From positions 62,001 through 126,000 of the forward strand of contig NZ_JACA01000005.1 in assembly GCF_000520995.1 (NCBI RefSeq): a stretch of DNA of 64,000 nucleotides. The letters run 5' to 3'. The first letter of the stretch is position 1. Each line of letters begins with the position of its first letter. Below are positions 19,163-28,321 of the stretch, piece after piece. Origin of the DNA: Aquimarina macrocephali JAMB N27. GTDB taxonomy: Bacteria > Bacteroidota > Bacteroidia > Flavobacteriales > Flavobacteriaceae. Position numbers and translations under genes: made by a program. The notes below the pieces were generated by a model. The model was not told where the DNA came from and did not search any database. It worked only from the letters and a program-made list of their open reading frames with translations.

Positions 19163-19719
19163 TTGTATGTAGGATTCTCTGGAGCATTAGACCAAAGGAC
19201 ATATTCTCCTCCTAGTTCTATCATTTTTTCTTTCCAGAAAGTATCACAGGACTTTCCGAAAATATTCTTTTTGTAATTATTTTCTACAATTACCCATGAG
19301 TTGGCTTCAAGTTCTTGATTAAGTTGCTTAGAATCCCAACCAGAATATCCTAAGAAAAACCTGATTTCATTTGGAGTGATTTTATCTTCAACAATAAGCT
19401 GGGAGACAATAGAGAAATCTCCTCCCCAATAAATACCGCCAGATATTTCTACACTGTTAGGAATTAAATCGGGAACTTTATGTATAAAGTATAGGTTATC
19501 TTGTTCAACTGGTCCACCATTATAAATCTTAAACTCTATTTCAATTTCTGGAACCAGATCAGCAAGAAAATACTCAAGTGGTTTGTTCATTATAAAGCCA
19601 ATGGACCCCTGTTCACTATGATCAGCCAAAAGGACCACCGAACGGTTAAAAGACACATCTCCTATAATAGACGGCTCAGCGATTAATAAATGTCCTTTTG
19701 ATGGTTGTAGTGATATCAT
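19159..19719 (-). CDS. YqgE/AlgH family protein
   Basis: The 186-aa protein starts with the family signature PSKGHLLIAEPSIIGDVSFNRSVVLLADHSEQGSIGFIMNKPL. It continues with YNGGPVEQDNLYFIH and LGYSGWDSKQLNQEL, all diagnostic. The fold is known but the biochemical role is not; AlgH was named from alginate regulation in Pseudomonas, which need not apply here. The length is standard. Its HU neighbour lies about 130 nt upstream on the same strand but ends in its own terminator. Confidence 0.92.
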   Translation of the reverse strand: MISLQPSKGHLLIAEPSIIGDVSFNRSVVLLADHSEQGSIGFIMNKPLEYFLADLVPEIEIEFKIYNGGPVEQDNLYFIHKVPDLIPNSVEISGGIYWGGDFSIVSQLIVEDKITPNEIRFFLGYSGWDSKQLNQELEANSWVIVENNYKKNIFGKSCDTFWKEKMIELGGEYVLWSNAPENPTYN

Positions 19720-19808
19720 ACTAACAATTTAACTTATCTTAAATCTAAATAATTATTTCTAATAATCAAAGTAGTTAGGAGTTTTTTGCCGAAAAATCAT
19801 AAAAAAAA

Positions 19809-19824
19809 CTCCCAAATTTGGGAG
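19809..19824 (-). terminator. Intrinsic terminator of the HU gene
   Basis: The palindrome CTCCCAAATTTGGGAG is followed on the - strand by a run of eight T. It lies about 28 nt past the HU stop codon. Confidence 0.88.
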
Positions 19825-19852
19825 CTTTTAAATAATATCGAAAACGAACTGA

Positions 19853-20125
19853 TTAGTTTACCGAACTTGATAAATCAGCACCAGCCTTAAACTTAACAAC
19901 GTTTTTAGCAGCGATTTTAATAGTCTTACCAGTTTGTGGATTTCTACCTTCTCTTGCAGCTCTTCTAGAAACTGACCAAGATCCAAATCCTACTAAAGAA
20001 ACACGTCCTCCTTTTTTAAGAGTACCTTCAACGTTTCCTAAGAAAGATTCTAAGGCTTTTTTAGCCGCTGCTTTAGTAATTCCAGCGTCAGCTGCCATTG
20101 CATCGATTAATTCTGTTTTGTTCAT
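19853..20125 (-). CDS. HU-family DNA-binding protein
   Basis: This is a 90-aa nucleoid protein: MNKTELIDAMAADAGITKAA helix pair, VSLVGFGSWSVSRRAAREG arm base, and the GRNPQTGKTIKI beta-arm signature. It ends VVKFKAGADLSSSVN. It acts as a dimer that bends DNA. The gene is monocistronic, with a clear promoter upstream (20182-20211) and a strong terminator downstream. Confidence 0.96.
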   Translation of the reverse strand: MNKTELIDAMAADAGITKAAAKKALESFLGNVEGTLKKGGRVSLVGFGSWSVSRRAAREGRNPQTGKTIKIAAKNVVKFKAGADLSSSVN

Positions 20126-20181
20126 AATTCTGTTTTTAAATTAATTGTTGGTTAAACCAATCTATTATGTTAAACGCTTTA

Positions 20182-20211
20182 CAAATTTATACGGATTTAT
20201 GATTCATGCAA
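20182..20211 (-). promoter_or_regulatory. Bacteroidota-type promoter of the HU gene
   Basis: Reading the - strand, TTG (20209-20211) is separated by 19 nt from TAAATTTG (20182-20189). This fits the TTG / TAnnTTTG consensus of the Bacteroidota primary sigma factor. The start codon lies 56 nt further on. Confidence 0.65.
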
Positions 20212-20312
20212 GGATTGGCCCAGTAAATACAGGGATTTGTTGATAACTCAATGCGATTGTTAATAACCAATGTTGTTTTAGATAGATTTTTAAACCCTAT
20301 ATTACATAGGGG

Positions 20313-21260
20313 CTAACACATTTTTGCATCTCTATAAAAGACATAACCATTCAATAATGCTTTTGACTCCATTGCTTTTTTACCGGGCAGTTGAAGTTTT
20401 TTCAATATAATGTATCCTTTTTTTACTGCTATCTTGATTGTCGAATCTTCGATAATAATTTTACCTATATCATATGTATGAGCCTCTTCAATAGGTTGAG
20501 CATTGTATATTTTTATTTTTTCAGACCCCCCTTTATTGTACAATTCACACCAGGCAGCAGGATAGGGACTTAATCCTCTAATCAGATTATGAATAGTATA
20601 TATGTCCTCTTCCCAATTAATTCTGGTATTCTCACGATTTAGTTTATATGCTGTTTTAAAAGCACTGTCTTTTGGTTGTGGGCTTACCGTTACCGAATCA
20701 TTTTCTATTGCTTGTATAGTCTCTAATACCAGATCGGCACCTTTTTCCATTAGTTTATCATGTAGTACTCCTGCGGTATCATCATTTTTTATTTCAACTT
20801 CTTTCTGAAAAATAAGATGACCGGTATCTATTTTTTCATCAATAAAAAAAGTAGTAATTCCTGTTTTTTGCTCTCCATTAATAACAGCCCAGTTAATCGG
20901 TGCTGCACCTCTATAATCAGGAAGAAGAGATGCGTGTAAATTAAAAGTTCCATATTCGGGCATACTCCAAACTATTTCCGGAAGCATTCTAAATGCAACG
21001 ACGATATTAAGATTAGCACCCAAAGCTTTTAACTCTTCAATAAAATGCTCATCTTTTAGATTTGTTGGTTGAAGAACGTTTAGATTTTTGGATAACGCAT
21101 ATTCTTTAACAGCAGATGCTTTAAGTTTTCTACCTCTTCCCGCCGGTTTATCGGGGGCAGTAATAACACCAACTACAGTATACTTGTTTTCTATTATTGT
21201 TTTTAAGGTCTCAACAGCAAAATCCGGTGTCCCCATAAACAGGATTCGTAAGTCTCTCAT
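20313..21260 (-). CDS. fmt: Methionyl-tRNA formyltransferase
   Basis: The enzyme formylates Met-tRNA(fMet) from 10-formyl-THF for translation initiation. The 315-aa length is normal. Visible motifs are RILFMGTPDFAVETL at the N-terminus, the catalytic block NLHASLLPDYRGAAPINWA, and the GITTFFIDEKIDTG stretch carrying the conserved Asp. A C-terminal tRNA-binding OB fold includes LSPYPAAWCEL. Its start overlaps the recQ stop by 1 nt, so it is the last gene of an operon with recQ and the AAA ATPase. Confidence 0.96.
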   Translation of the reverse strand: MRDLRILFMGTPDFAVETLKTIIENKYTVVGVITAPDKPAGRGRKLKASAVKEYALSKNLNVLQPTNLKDEHFIEELKALGANLNIVVAFRMLPEIVWSMPEYGTFNLHASLLPDYRGAAPINWAVINGEQKTGITTFFIDEKIDTGHLIFQKEVEIKNDDTAGVLHDKLMEKGADLVLETIQAIENDSVTVSPQPKDSAFKTAYKLNRENTRINWEEDIYTIHNLIRGLSPYPAAWCELYNKGGSEKIKIYNAQPIEEAHTYDIGKIIIEDSTIKIAVKKGYIILKKLQLPGKKAMESKALLNGYVFYRDAKMC

Positions 21261-23167
21261 TATTTTTGTACTAATTGATAGTGGTTATCGTGATTAATCC
21301 TTATAATTTGGTGTTCGTTCATTTCCCGCAATACTCGTAATGCTAATTTTTCGGGATATGCTAACTGTGTCAGTAAATCTCTTGAAGATAAGTTTTTTCT
21401 TTCTAAAAGTCTTATAATATCTTCTTGTATTTTATAGAGATCTGCTGAAGTGGAATTACTTTTTTTAGTGATGCAAAAACTACAGATACCACAATCTGTA
21501 GTATCTTTTTCTCCAAAATAATGAAGTAATTGCCTGCTTTTGCATTCAGTATTATTTCCTGTAAATCTTAATATCGCTTCTACCTTCTTTGTTTTTGAAG
21601 TATTTTGTTTTATTAGATGGTGTTTAATGCGATTGATTGTATGGTCATCTTCTCTTGGTAATAAGAAAATAATTTCTGCATCAGAAATTTTGTATATAAA
21701 CTCTAGTAATTCGGCTTCTTGTAGTTTATTTAATACATTAACTATTTCTGCTTCGGGTTTCCCTACTTTTGAAGCAATCAAAGGCAGATTAATTGTCACT
21801 TTTTCATCAAAGATACCGCCGTAAGTTCTAAGAATAGCTTTGGTAATTAGTTGATACTCTATGTTATTTTCTAGAAATTCTAAAAGATGATTTCCCGTCG
21901 TAAGAATATAAACACTACTTTTTTTGGTAAATCGTTGCGTAAACCTAATTACACCACAGCGATCCAAAAATTGTAACGTATTGTAGGCAATGAGCGTATT
22001 TAACTCATAAGTTTTACAAAACGTATTGAATTCAAAATTATGAACAGTTTGCTCACCTTCACCATATGATATTTGAAAATAGTTACACAGTCTTCGATAT
22101 ACTAGTTTTACTTCATCTACATCGGGTAATACTTTTATAAATTGATTGTGTAATCTTTGATTATCATTTGTGTTTTTTAAAAGATAGGCAAAAGATTGCT
22201 TGCCATCACGACCTGCTCTTCCCGCTTCCTGAAAATAACTTTCTATACTTTCTGGGGTTGTATAATGAATCACTGTCCGCACATTGGGTTTATCGATTCC
22301 CATTCCAAAGGCATTTGTAGCAACCATTACTCTAATTTCTTCTTTTAACCATTGGTTAAAACGTTTAGTTTTTTCTTGCGCATCCACACCACCATGATAG
22401 TATGTTGCCAAATATCCACTTGCATTAAGAAAATCACTTAATTCAACCGCAGATTTTCTATTTCGTACATAAACGATAGATGTTCCCGGGTATTTATCTA
22501 AAATCTGAGTGAGTTTATGATTTTTATCGACTACATTTTCTACCCTGTATCCCAGATTAGGTCTAAAAAATGATTGTTTAAATATTTTGGGTTGAAAAAG
22601 ATCCAGTTCTAGTACAATATCATCTACTACTTCTTTGGTGGCAGAAGCGGTTAATGCAATTACAGGTACAGAAGGATGTATTTTTCTTAGTACTTCTATT
22701 TTTTTGTAAGATGGCCTAAAATCATTTCCCCATTGTGAAATACAATGAGCCTCATCTACTGCAATAAGATTAATATTCATTTGCTTTAATCGCTCTTGCA
22801 CAATGTCTTGCTGAAGACGTTCTGGCGAAAGGTATAGGAATTTATAATTGCCATAAATACAATTATCAAGCAAAGTATCTAATTCTGAATATTTAATACC
22901 GCTAGGTAGAGCAATTGCTTTTATATTTTTTTGCTGAAGATGCAGTACCTGATCTTGCATTAATGCAATTAATGGCGAAATAACAATGCAGATACCTTCC
23001 ATTATTAAAGCAGGCACCTGGAAACAAATTGATTTTCCTCCACCTGTGGGTAGCAATGCAAAAGTATCTTCTCCTTCCAATACCGAAGCTATAATCTCTT
23101 CTTGTAATGGCTTAAAGCTATCGTGTTTCCAATACTGCTGTAATATTTTAAGAGGAGACTTTAGCAA
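21260..23167 (-). CDS. recQ: ATP-dependent DNA helicase RecQ
   Basis: The 635-aa superfamily 2 helicase unwinds DNA in recombination and fork repair. Motifs in order are LLPTGGGKSICFQVPA (Walker A), IVISPLIALMQDQV, VDEAHCISQWGNDFRP (DEAH box), ALTASAT, SIVYVRNRK, TNAFGMGIDKPNVRTVIHY and YFQEAGRAGRDG. A zinc site follows with Cys at CKSRQLL and CGICSFC, then a winged helix. No HRDC domain is evident at the C-terminus, which ends NHYQLVQK. It sits 1 nt after the AAA ATPase gene and overlaps fmt. Confidence 0.96.
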   Translation of the reverse strand: MLKSPLKILQQYWKHDSFKPLQEEIIASVLEGEDTFALLPTGGGKSICFQVPALIMEGICIVISPLIALMQDQVLHLQQKNIKAIALPSGIKYSELDTLLDNCIYGNYKFLYLSPERLQQDIVQERLKQMNINLIAVDEAHCISQWGNDFRPSYKKIEVLRKIHPSVPVIALTASATKEVVDDIVLELDLFQPKIFKQSFFRPNLGYRVENVVDKNHKLTQILDKYPGTSIVYVRNRKSAVELSDFLNASGYLATYYHGGVDAQEKTKRFNQWLKEEIRVMVATNAFGMGIDKPNVRTVIHYTTPESIESYFQEAGRAGRDGKQSFAYLLKNTNDNQRLHNQFIKVLPDVDEVKLVYRRLCNYFQISYGEGEQTVHNFEFNTFCKTYELNTLIAYNTLQFLDRCGVIRFTQRFTKKSSVYILTTGNHLLEFLENNIEYQLITKAILRTYGGIFDEKVTINLPLIASKVGKPEAEIVNVLNKLQEAELLEFIYKISDAEIIFLLPREDDHTINRIKHHLIKQNTSKTKKVEAILRFTGNNTECKSRQLLHYFGEKDTTDCGICSFCITKKSNSTSADLYKIQEDIIRLLERKNLSSRDLLTQLAYPEKLALRVLREMNEHQIIRINHDNHYQLVQK

Positions 23168-23168
23168 A

Positions 23169-23726
23169 TTATTTTATGTTTTTGAGGATAAAATCATAAC
23201 GTTCCTGTACAGTTCCAAAAGGTACTTCAAAACAATCATAACCTAATTGATTATAAATTTCTAACAGATGATGATGAATTTCTTCTGCTTGTTCAAAACT
23301 CTCATAGCGTTCATTGTCGGATACATAAATATCTTCCCATGGTGGTAGTAGAAATACCTGATCATACATATGCTTTTTACAAGCATTTATAAAATCATCG
23401 CTATAGGGCTGGTCAAAATAGTTCATATAGGCCAAAACATCTGGTATGCCTCTATCATAAAATGTGAGATCTTCTTTTTGGGATATGGCATCTTTAAATT
23501 GATCGACCCTTCCGTTAAGGATTTGTGTATTAAATTGATAAGGATCAGAAACAGAAATTATGGGATTAGAAACAATAACTTTAGAATCATCACTTTTTAA
23601 AGCTTCTTTAGTCATACTTCGTATAATCTCATGAAAACAGAAAAATTTTGCTTCTTCAAGTTTATGGATAACCGAGGTTTTCCCTGTTCCGGGTGCTCCG
23701 GTAATTACAATTCTTTTCTTTGTCAA
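23169..23726 (-). CDS. AAA_28-type P-loop ATPase/kinase-like protein
   Basis: The 185-aa protein starts with a Walker A motif, RIVITGAPGTGKTSVIHKL (G at residues 9-14). It also shows TFYDRGIPDVLAYMNYF (Walker B-like with DRG), QVFLLPPWEDIYVSDNERYE and a terminal FEVPFGTVQERYDFIL. This matches small AAA_28 NTPases related to nucleoside kinases; the substrate is unknown. It is the first gene of the operon with recQ and fmt, separated from recQ by 1 nt. Confidence 0.88.
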   Translation of the reverse strand: MTKKRIVITGAPGTGKTSVIHKLEEAKFFCFHEIIRSMTKEALKSDDSKVIVSNPIISVSDPYQFNTQILNGRVDQFKDAISQKEDLTFYDRGIPDVLAYMNYFDQPYSDDFINACKKHMYDQVFLLPPWEDIYVSDNERYESFEQAEEIHHHLLEIYNQLGYDCFEVPFGTVQERYDFILKNIK

Positions 23727-24093
23727 AGGAATAATTTTGGTGCAAATTTCGTAATTATAAAAGGATTTTGAAAAGAAGTTGTTTAAAGTTTTTATATTCT
23801 AACAAACAGAAACAATTTGATGTATAGTATGGTAGTTGCTAAAATCAAATAGATAAAATTATATTTTACATGTATTGGGATAAAATCGATCGTTATTTTC
23901 TCTCAATAACATCTACACCTCGATGAAATGCAAATATTGAGTTTTTAACAGGATGTCGAAATGGATATTCAATTTGAAGGAATAATCAAGTCATTCAGCA
24001 AAAAGATTTTATGTAGAGAGCATGATTGTTTTACTTTAATGATAGAAGGCATTAGAACGTGTAATATAGTATGTACTTAAGAATTAGAAAAAA
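23727..24093. other. Intergenic, divergent, 367 bp
   Basis: This is the divergent spacer between the AAA ATPase operon and the PepSY gene, so it should hold two promoters. I found no clear TTG-N19-TAnnTTTG pair. A 39-codon ORF (23961-24080, +) has no family resemblance, and I do not call it. Confidence 0.5.
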
Positions 24094-25386
24094 GTGAAAA
24101 AGAAGTTGTTTTTAATACATGGGTGGATTGGTAATCAATTAGGCATACTCTTTTTTATAATTTGTTTTTCTGGAACAATCTCTACTATTAGTCATGAGTT
24201 AGATTGGTTAATTCAATCAAATTATAGAGCTACACCACAATCAACTTTTGTTTCAAGAAATGTTATTTCAAATAATTTTGCGAGGACATATCCAAAAGCT
24301 AAAATCACCTATTGGATACGACATGATGAGCCTTACCTATGTGATTTGTTGTATAAAGAAGAGGATAATAAGCTTTCGTTTGTATTTGCAAACCCTTATA
24401 CAGGAGAGATTCAGGGAGAAACTAGTCTTATGGCTCAACTTTATCTAAGGGATTTACATTATTATCTCTTTATACCTTTTCAGATAGGAAATTACATTGT
24501 CTTACTTTTTGGATTTCTCATGCTTGTTTCGGTAATTTCTGCTCTTTATTTTTATAAATCCTGGTGGAAAAAGCTTTTTACACTTGATATAAAAAAAGGG
24601 TCAAATAAATTTAGTAGAAGCTTACATAGGGTAGTTGGTTTATGGACTATTCCTTTTATTTTTCTTATTGTGATCATTAGTAGCTGGTATTTTGCAGAAC
24701 GTGCAAATATTGCGGGTATTAAACCAATGGTAAACCCTAAACATATAAAATTAGATATTCTTAATTATCAAAAAGAGGAGAAGAGTTCGTTTCCTTTTAA
24801 TATAGATTATGATAAGGCAGTTAAGATTGCAGAAGAAGCTATTCCTCATCTTAAAGTAAAAAATATTTCTCCTGCTATTGATTCTACCGAAACAATATAT
24901 TTAATGGGAAATAGTAATGTTCCATTAGTTAGGCAAAGAGCAAACCGTGTGTATATCAATCCATATAATTATAAAATAGAACATATACAAAACGCCGCAA
25001 CCAGTACTACTATTATGTGGATTAATGATATTGTAGATCCTTTGCACTTCGGGTATTGGGGAGGGATAACAACTAAAATAATTTGGTTCATTTTTGGACT
25101 TTTTATTTCAATCTTGATACTTTCTGGTATCTATATTTCTTTAAAGAGAAAGGCTCGATTGAAACAGAAAGGTATGATTGAAAAAATATCTGTAAACGCT
25201 ATAAATACAATAATTACTAGTTGTTTGTTTTACTTTATGCTAAAACGATTACATACAAGATACGAAGCTACTATTTTGGCCCATTGTGTAATCTTTATTT
25301 TCTGGACAGCAGTATTTGCTTTATTATATTATTTATTAGTTTTTAAAATAAGAAAAACGAGAAGTGTAGAAAACAAAATTAATTAG
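24094..25386 (+). CDS. PepSY-associated TM helix protein (PepSY_TM family)
   Basis: The 430-aa inner-membrane protein starts with GTG. Helices lie at about 13-33 (LGILFFIICFSGTISTI), 137-157, 190-208 and 340-362, with two more near the C-terminus. The motif HELDWLI after the first helix, the FSRSLHRVVGLWTIPFIF segment, and PHLKVKNISPA fit the PepSY_TM family. Members often sit beside TonB receptors and are linked to iron-siderophore reduction. No receptor is next to this copy, so that role is not supported by context. It lies upstream of the molybdenum enzyme genes with a 280-nt spacer and is probably separate. Confidence 0.85.
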   Translation: MKKKLFLIHGWIGNQLGILFFIICFSGTISTISHELDWLIQSNYRATPQSTFVSRNVISNNFARTYPKAKITYWIRHDEPYLCDLLYKEEDNKLSFVFANPYTGEIQGETSLMAQLYLRDLHYYLFIPFQIGNYIVLLFGFLMLVSVISALYFYKSWWKKLFTLDIKKGSNKFSRSLHRVVGLWTIPFIFLIVIISSWYFAERANIAGIKPMVNPKHIKLDILNYQKEEKSSFPFNIDYDKAVKIAEEAIPHLKVKNISPAIDSTETIYLMGNSNVPLVRQRANRVYINPYNYKIEHIQNAATSTTIMWINDIVDPLHFGYWGGITTKIIWFIFGLFISILILSGIYISLKRKARLKQKGMIEKISVNAINTIITSCLFYFMLKRLHTRYEATILAHCVIFIFWTAVFALLYYLLVFKIRKTRSVENKIN

Positions 25387-25666
25387 GTTACTCCATATCG
25401 TGCTATAAAATACAGTTCGTAAATGCTAAATCGAAAACGGATGGATTTTGATATGCTGAATTTTATATATAGAATGATATAGTATATATACGACATTAAT
25501 AAGAAGTGAATATTATGTATATAAAATGATTCTCAGGAATCATAATAATTTGTAATGATCTGTTAAAGTTGGATCAACGAAGTGAATTTTTAGTAACTTC
25601 AATAGCAATTGATATGCATTTGCTTTATTTAGACTAGTTAAATACAAATCTTAAAAATTAATACTC

Positions 25667-26128
25667 ATGCCTGTTTATAATTTAAAAATTAATGGTCAAT
25701 CTCACAGTGTTGAGGCGGATCAGGATACTCCTCTTTTATGGATATTAAGAGATCACCTTGATATGGTTGGCACCAAATTTGGCTGTGGTATAGGTCAATG
25801 CGGTGCATGTACTATACATGTAGACGGTTCTGCTAATAGAAGCTGCTTGCTTCAGGTTTCTATGGTAGAAAATATGGAAATTACTACGATCGAAGGCTTA
25901 TCTGAAGATGCCTCACATCCCGTTCAACAAGCCTGGAAAGAAGTAGATGTACCACAATGCGGGTATTGCCAGGCGGGACAAATGATGTCTGCCGCTGCTT
26001 TCTTAAAACAAAATGCAAACCCGAATAAATCAGAAATCAGGGATGCAATGAGCGGTAATATATGTAGATGTGCATCTTACAACAGAATAGAAGAAGCTGT
26101 AGAAGTTGCTGCCAGTAAAATGAGTTAA
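25667..26128 (+). CDS. (2Fe-2S) subunit of a xanthine dehydrogenase-family molybdenum hydroxylase
   Basis: The 153-aa electron-transfer subunit has both clusters of the family. The plant-ferredoxin type is FGCGIGQCGACTIHVDG with a later Cys in RSCLLQV. The C-terminal type is QCGYCQAGQMMSAAAFL with GNICRCASYNRIEEAV. It pairs with the large subunit 20 nt downstream, as in isoquinoline 1-oxidoreductase (IorA-like). It has no signal peptide, so it would travel with the Tat-exported large subunit. Confidence 0.94.
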   Translation: MPVYNLKINGQSHSVEADQDTPLLWILRDHLDMVGTKFGCGIGQCGACTIHVDGSANRSCLLQVSMVENMEITTIEGLSEDASHPVQQAWKEVDVPQCGYCQAGQMMSAAAFLKQNANPNKSEIRDAMSGNICRCASYNRIEEAVEVAASKMS

Positions 26129-26148
26129 CCCATTTAAATTTTAAACGT

Positions 26149-28314
26149 ATGAAAAATAATGCATCACCTTCATTCGGTAGAAGGTCATTTATAAAAACAT
26201 CGGCATTGGCTGGTGGCGGAATGTTAATTGGGTTTAATTTATTTCAGGCATGTAAACCTGAAGCAACACCACCTGTTGATATACCTATTGATATTTCTCA
26301 ATTAAACTTTAATGATTTTAATGCCTTTATCAAGATAGCTGATAATGGAATGGTAACTATCTTCTCTCCAAATCCAGAAATAGGGCAGGGGGTTAAGACT
26401 TCTATGCCAATGCTTATTGCAGAAGAACTTGATGTGTCATGGGATAATGTTCATGTAGCTCAAGGTGCATTGGATACCAAAAACTTTACAAGACAAGTAG
26501 CTGGAGGAAGCCAGTCTCTTAGACAAGGGTGGGAACCACTACGCCAAACAGGAGCTACAGCCAGACAGATGTTAGTTAATGCAGCAGCAGCCAAATGGGG
26601 AGTAGATGCTTCAGAATGTAAAACAGAAAATGGTGTAATTATAAATGCCAATGGCGATACACTTGGATATGGAGAAGTCGTTAAAGAAGCAGCAGCCCTC
26701 GAAGTACCAGAAAATATAACATTAAAAGACCCTAAAGATTTTAAAATCATAGGAAAAGATATTCCTAATGTAGATGTTGATAAGATTATTACCGGAAAGT
26801 CTCTTTACGGAATGGATTATAAAGAAGACGGAATGGTATATGCTTCGGTATTAAGACCTCCTGCTTTTGGTAAAATGTTGATTGATTTTGATGATACTGC
26901 TGTTAGAGCAATTTCAGGAGTGCATGATGTGGTTAAGTTTGGGGATAAAATTGCAGTCTTAGCAAAAGATACCTGGACCGCAATGAAAGGAAAAAAAGCA
27001 TTGAAAGCTAATTGGACTTCAGATTCAAAATTAGAAAATACAGAAGATCATGATAAAATATTGATAGGTCTTCTTAATGGTAAAGAATTTAACACACTAC
27101 GTTCCGATGGGGATGTTAAAAAAGCATTTGCTCAGGCAGATCAGGTGATCGAGAGAACTTATGAATCTCCGTTCTTACCCCATAATTGTATGGAGCCTAT
27201 GAATTTCTTTGCAGATGTTACTCCAGAAAAAATTCGTTTAGTGGGGCCTATACAAACACCGGCAGGTACAGCGCGTAGGGTTGCCAGTTTGTTAGAACGC
27301 GACCCAGAAGATGTCTCTGTAGAAATGACCAGAATGGGAGGTGGTTTTGGAAGACGACTCTATGGGGATTTTGCTTTGGAAGCAGCAGAAATATCAAAAA
27401 TTGCCCAAAAACCTGTCAAAGTAGTATATTCTAGAGAAGATGATATGTCTGCAGGGATATATCGTCCGGCAATAAAATATAAAATCAGTGCATCAATTAA
27501 AGATGGTAAAATTAGTGGATATCATCTTAAGGAAGCTTCTGTAAATTCGAATATGTATGGGTTGATCCCTAATTTTTTTCCAGCTGGAGCTATTGAAAAT
27601 TATCAGGTAGATGTCGCTAATTACAATAGTGAAATTACAACAGGAGCGTGGAGAGCCCCGTATACTAATTTCTTGTCTTTTGCAGAACAAAGCTTCTTTG
27701 ATGAATTGGCCGAACTATTAGAAATTGATCGTATTCAACTTCGTTTGGACTTACTACAGAAAGTAAAAGGAACCACAGACGATAGAATCCAGTATTCACC
27801 AGAACGATTAGAGAAAGTAATACAAGTGGCTGTAGATAAATCAGGATGGGGAAAAGCAAAAGAAGGAACTTATCAGGGGTTTAGTGCATATTATTGCCAT
27901 AATACCCATGTAGCAGAGGTAGCAGATGTAGTATTAGAGAATGATATTCCTGTAGTTAAAAAAGTTACTTGCGTGGTAGATTGTGGAATCGTTGTGAACC
28001 CGCTAGGGGCTAAAAACCAGATTGAAGGAGGAGTTATTGATGGAGTAGGTCATGCGATGTATGGTGATTTTTCATTTAAAGATGGGGTGCCGCAAGACAA
28101 GAATTTTGATACATATCGTTTAATTCGTATTAATGAAACTCCTGTGGTCGAAACACATTTTGTAGAAAGTGATATTGCTCCAACAGGATTAGGAGAACCT
28201 ACATTGCCTCCTGCAGGAGCTGCTGTAGCAAATGCAATTAAGGCTGCAAAAGGAATACGATTATATAAGCAACCTTTTATTAAAAATATGAACTCCAAAG
28301 CGCCATTGGGATAG
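26149..28314 (+). CDS. Molybdopterin-binding large subunit of a xanthine dehydrogenase-family hydroxylase (IorB-like)
   Basis: The 721-aa catalytic subunit begins with a Tat signal, RRSFIKTSALAGGGMLIGF, followed by Cys in FQACKPE that may be lipidated. Core motifs are NPEIGQGVKTSMPMLIAEEL, GGSQSLRQGWEPLRQTG, GGGFGRRLYGDFALEAAE for the cofactor, TGAWRAP, and GLGEPTLPPAGAAVANAI with the expected catalytic Glu. This layout fits the IorB/aldehyde dehydrogenase branch, not xanthine dehydrogenase itself. Substrates in this branch are N-heterocycles or aldehydes, and the sequence does not say which. XdhC- and MocA-like maturation genes follow at once, implying a cytosine dinucleotide cofactor. Confidence 0.93.
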   Translation: MKNNASPSFGRRSFIKTSALAGGGMLIGFNLFQACKPEATPPVDIPIDISQLNFNDFNAFIKIADNGMVTIFSPNPEIGQGVKTSMPMLIAEELDVSWDNVHVAQGALDTKNFTRQVAGGSQSLRQGWEPLRQTGATARQMLVNAAAAKWGVDASECKTENGVIINANGDTLGYGEVVKEAAALEVPENITLKDPKDFKIIGKDIPNVDVDKIITGKSLYGMDYKEDGMVYASVLRPPAFGKMLIDFDDTAVRAISGVHDVVKFGDKIAVLAKDTWTAMKGKKALKANWTSDSKLENTEDHDKILIGLLNGKEFNTLRSDGDVKKAFAQADQVIERTYESPFLPHNCMEPMNFFADVTPEKIRLVGPIQTPAGTARRVASLLERDPEDVSVEMTRMGGGFGRRLYGDFALEAAEISKIAQKPVKVVYSREDDMSAGIYRPAIKYKISASIKDGKISGYHLKEASVNSNMYGLIPNFFPAGAIENYQVDVANYNSEITTGAWRAPYTNFLSFAEQSFFDELAELLEIDRIQLRLDLLQKVKGTTDDRIQYSPERLEKVIQVAVDKSGWGKAKEGTYQGFSAYYCHNTHVAEVADVVLENDIPVVKKVTCVVDCGIVVNPLGAKNQIEGGVIDGVGHAMYGDFSFKDGVPQDKNFDTYRLIRINETPVVETHFVESDIAPTGLGEPTLPPAGAAVANAIKAAKGIRLYKQPFIKNMNSKAPLG

Positions 28315-28321
28315 TACGCTT

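Noticed and set aside
23961..24080. 39-codon ORF in the spacer before the PepSY gene
   Set aside because: No signal peptide, no family resemblance, no terminator and a Cys-rich random composition. It is not enough to call a gene.
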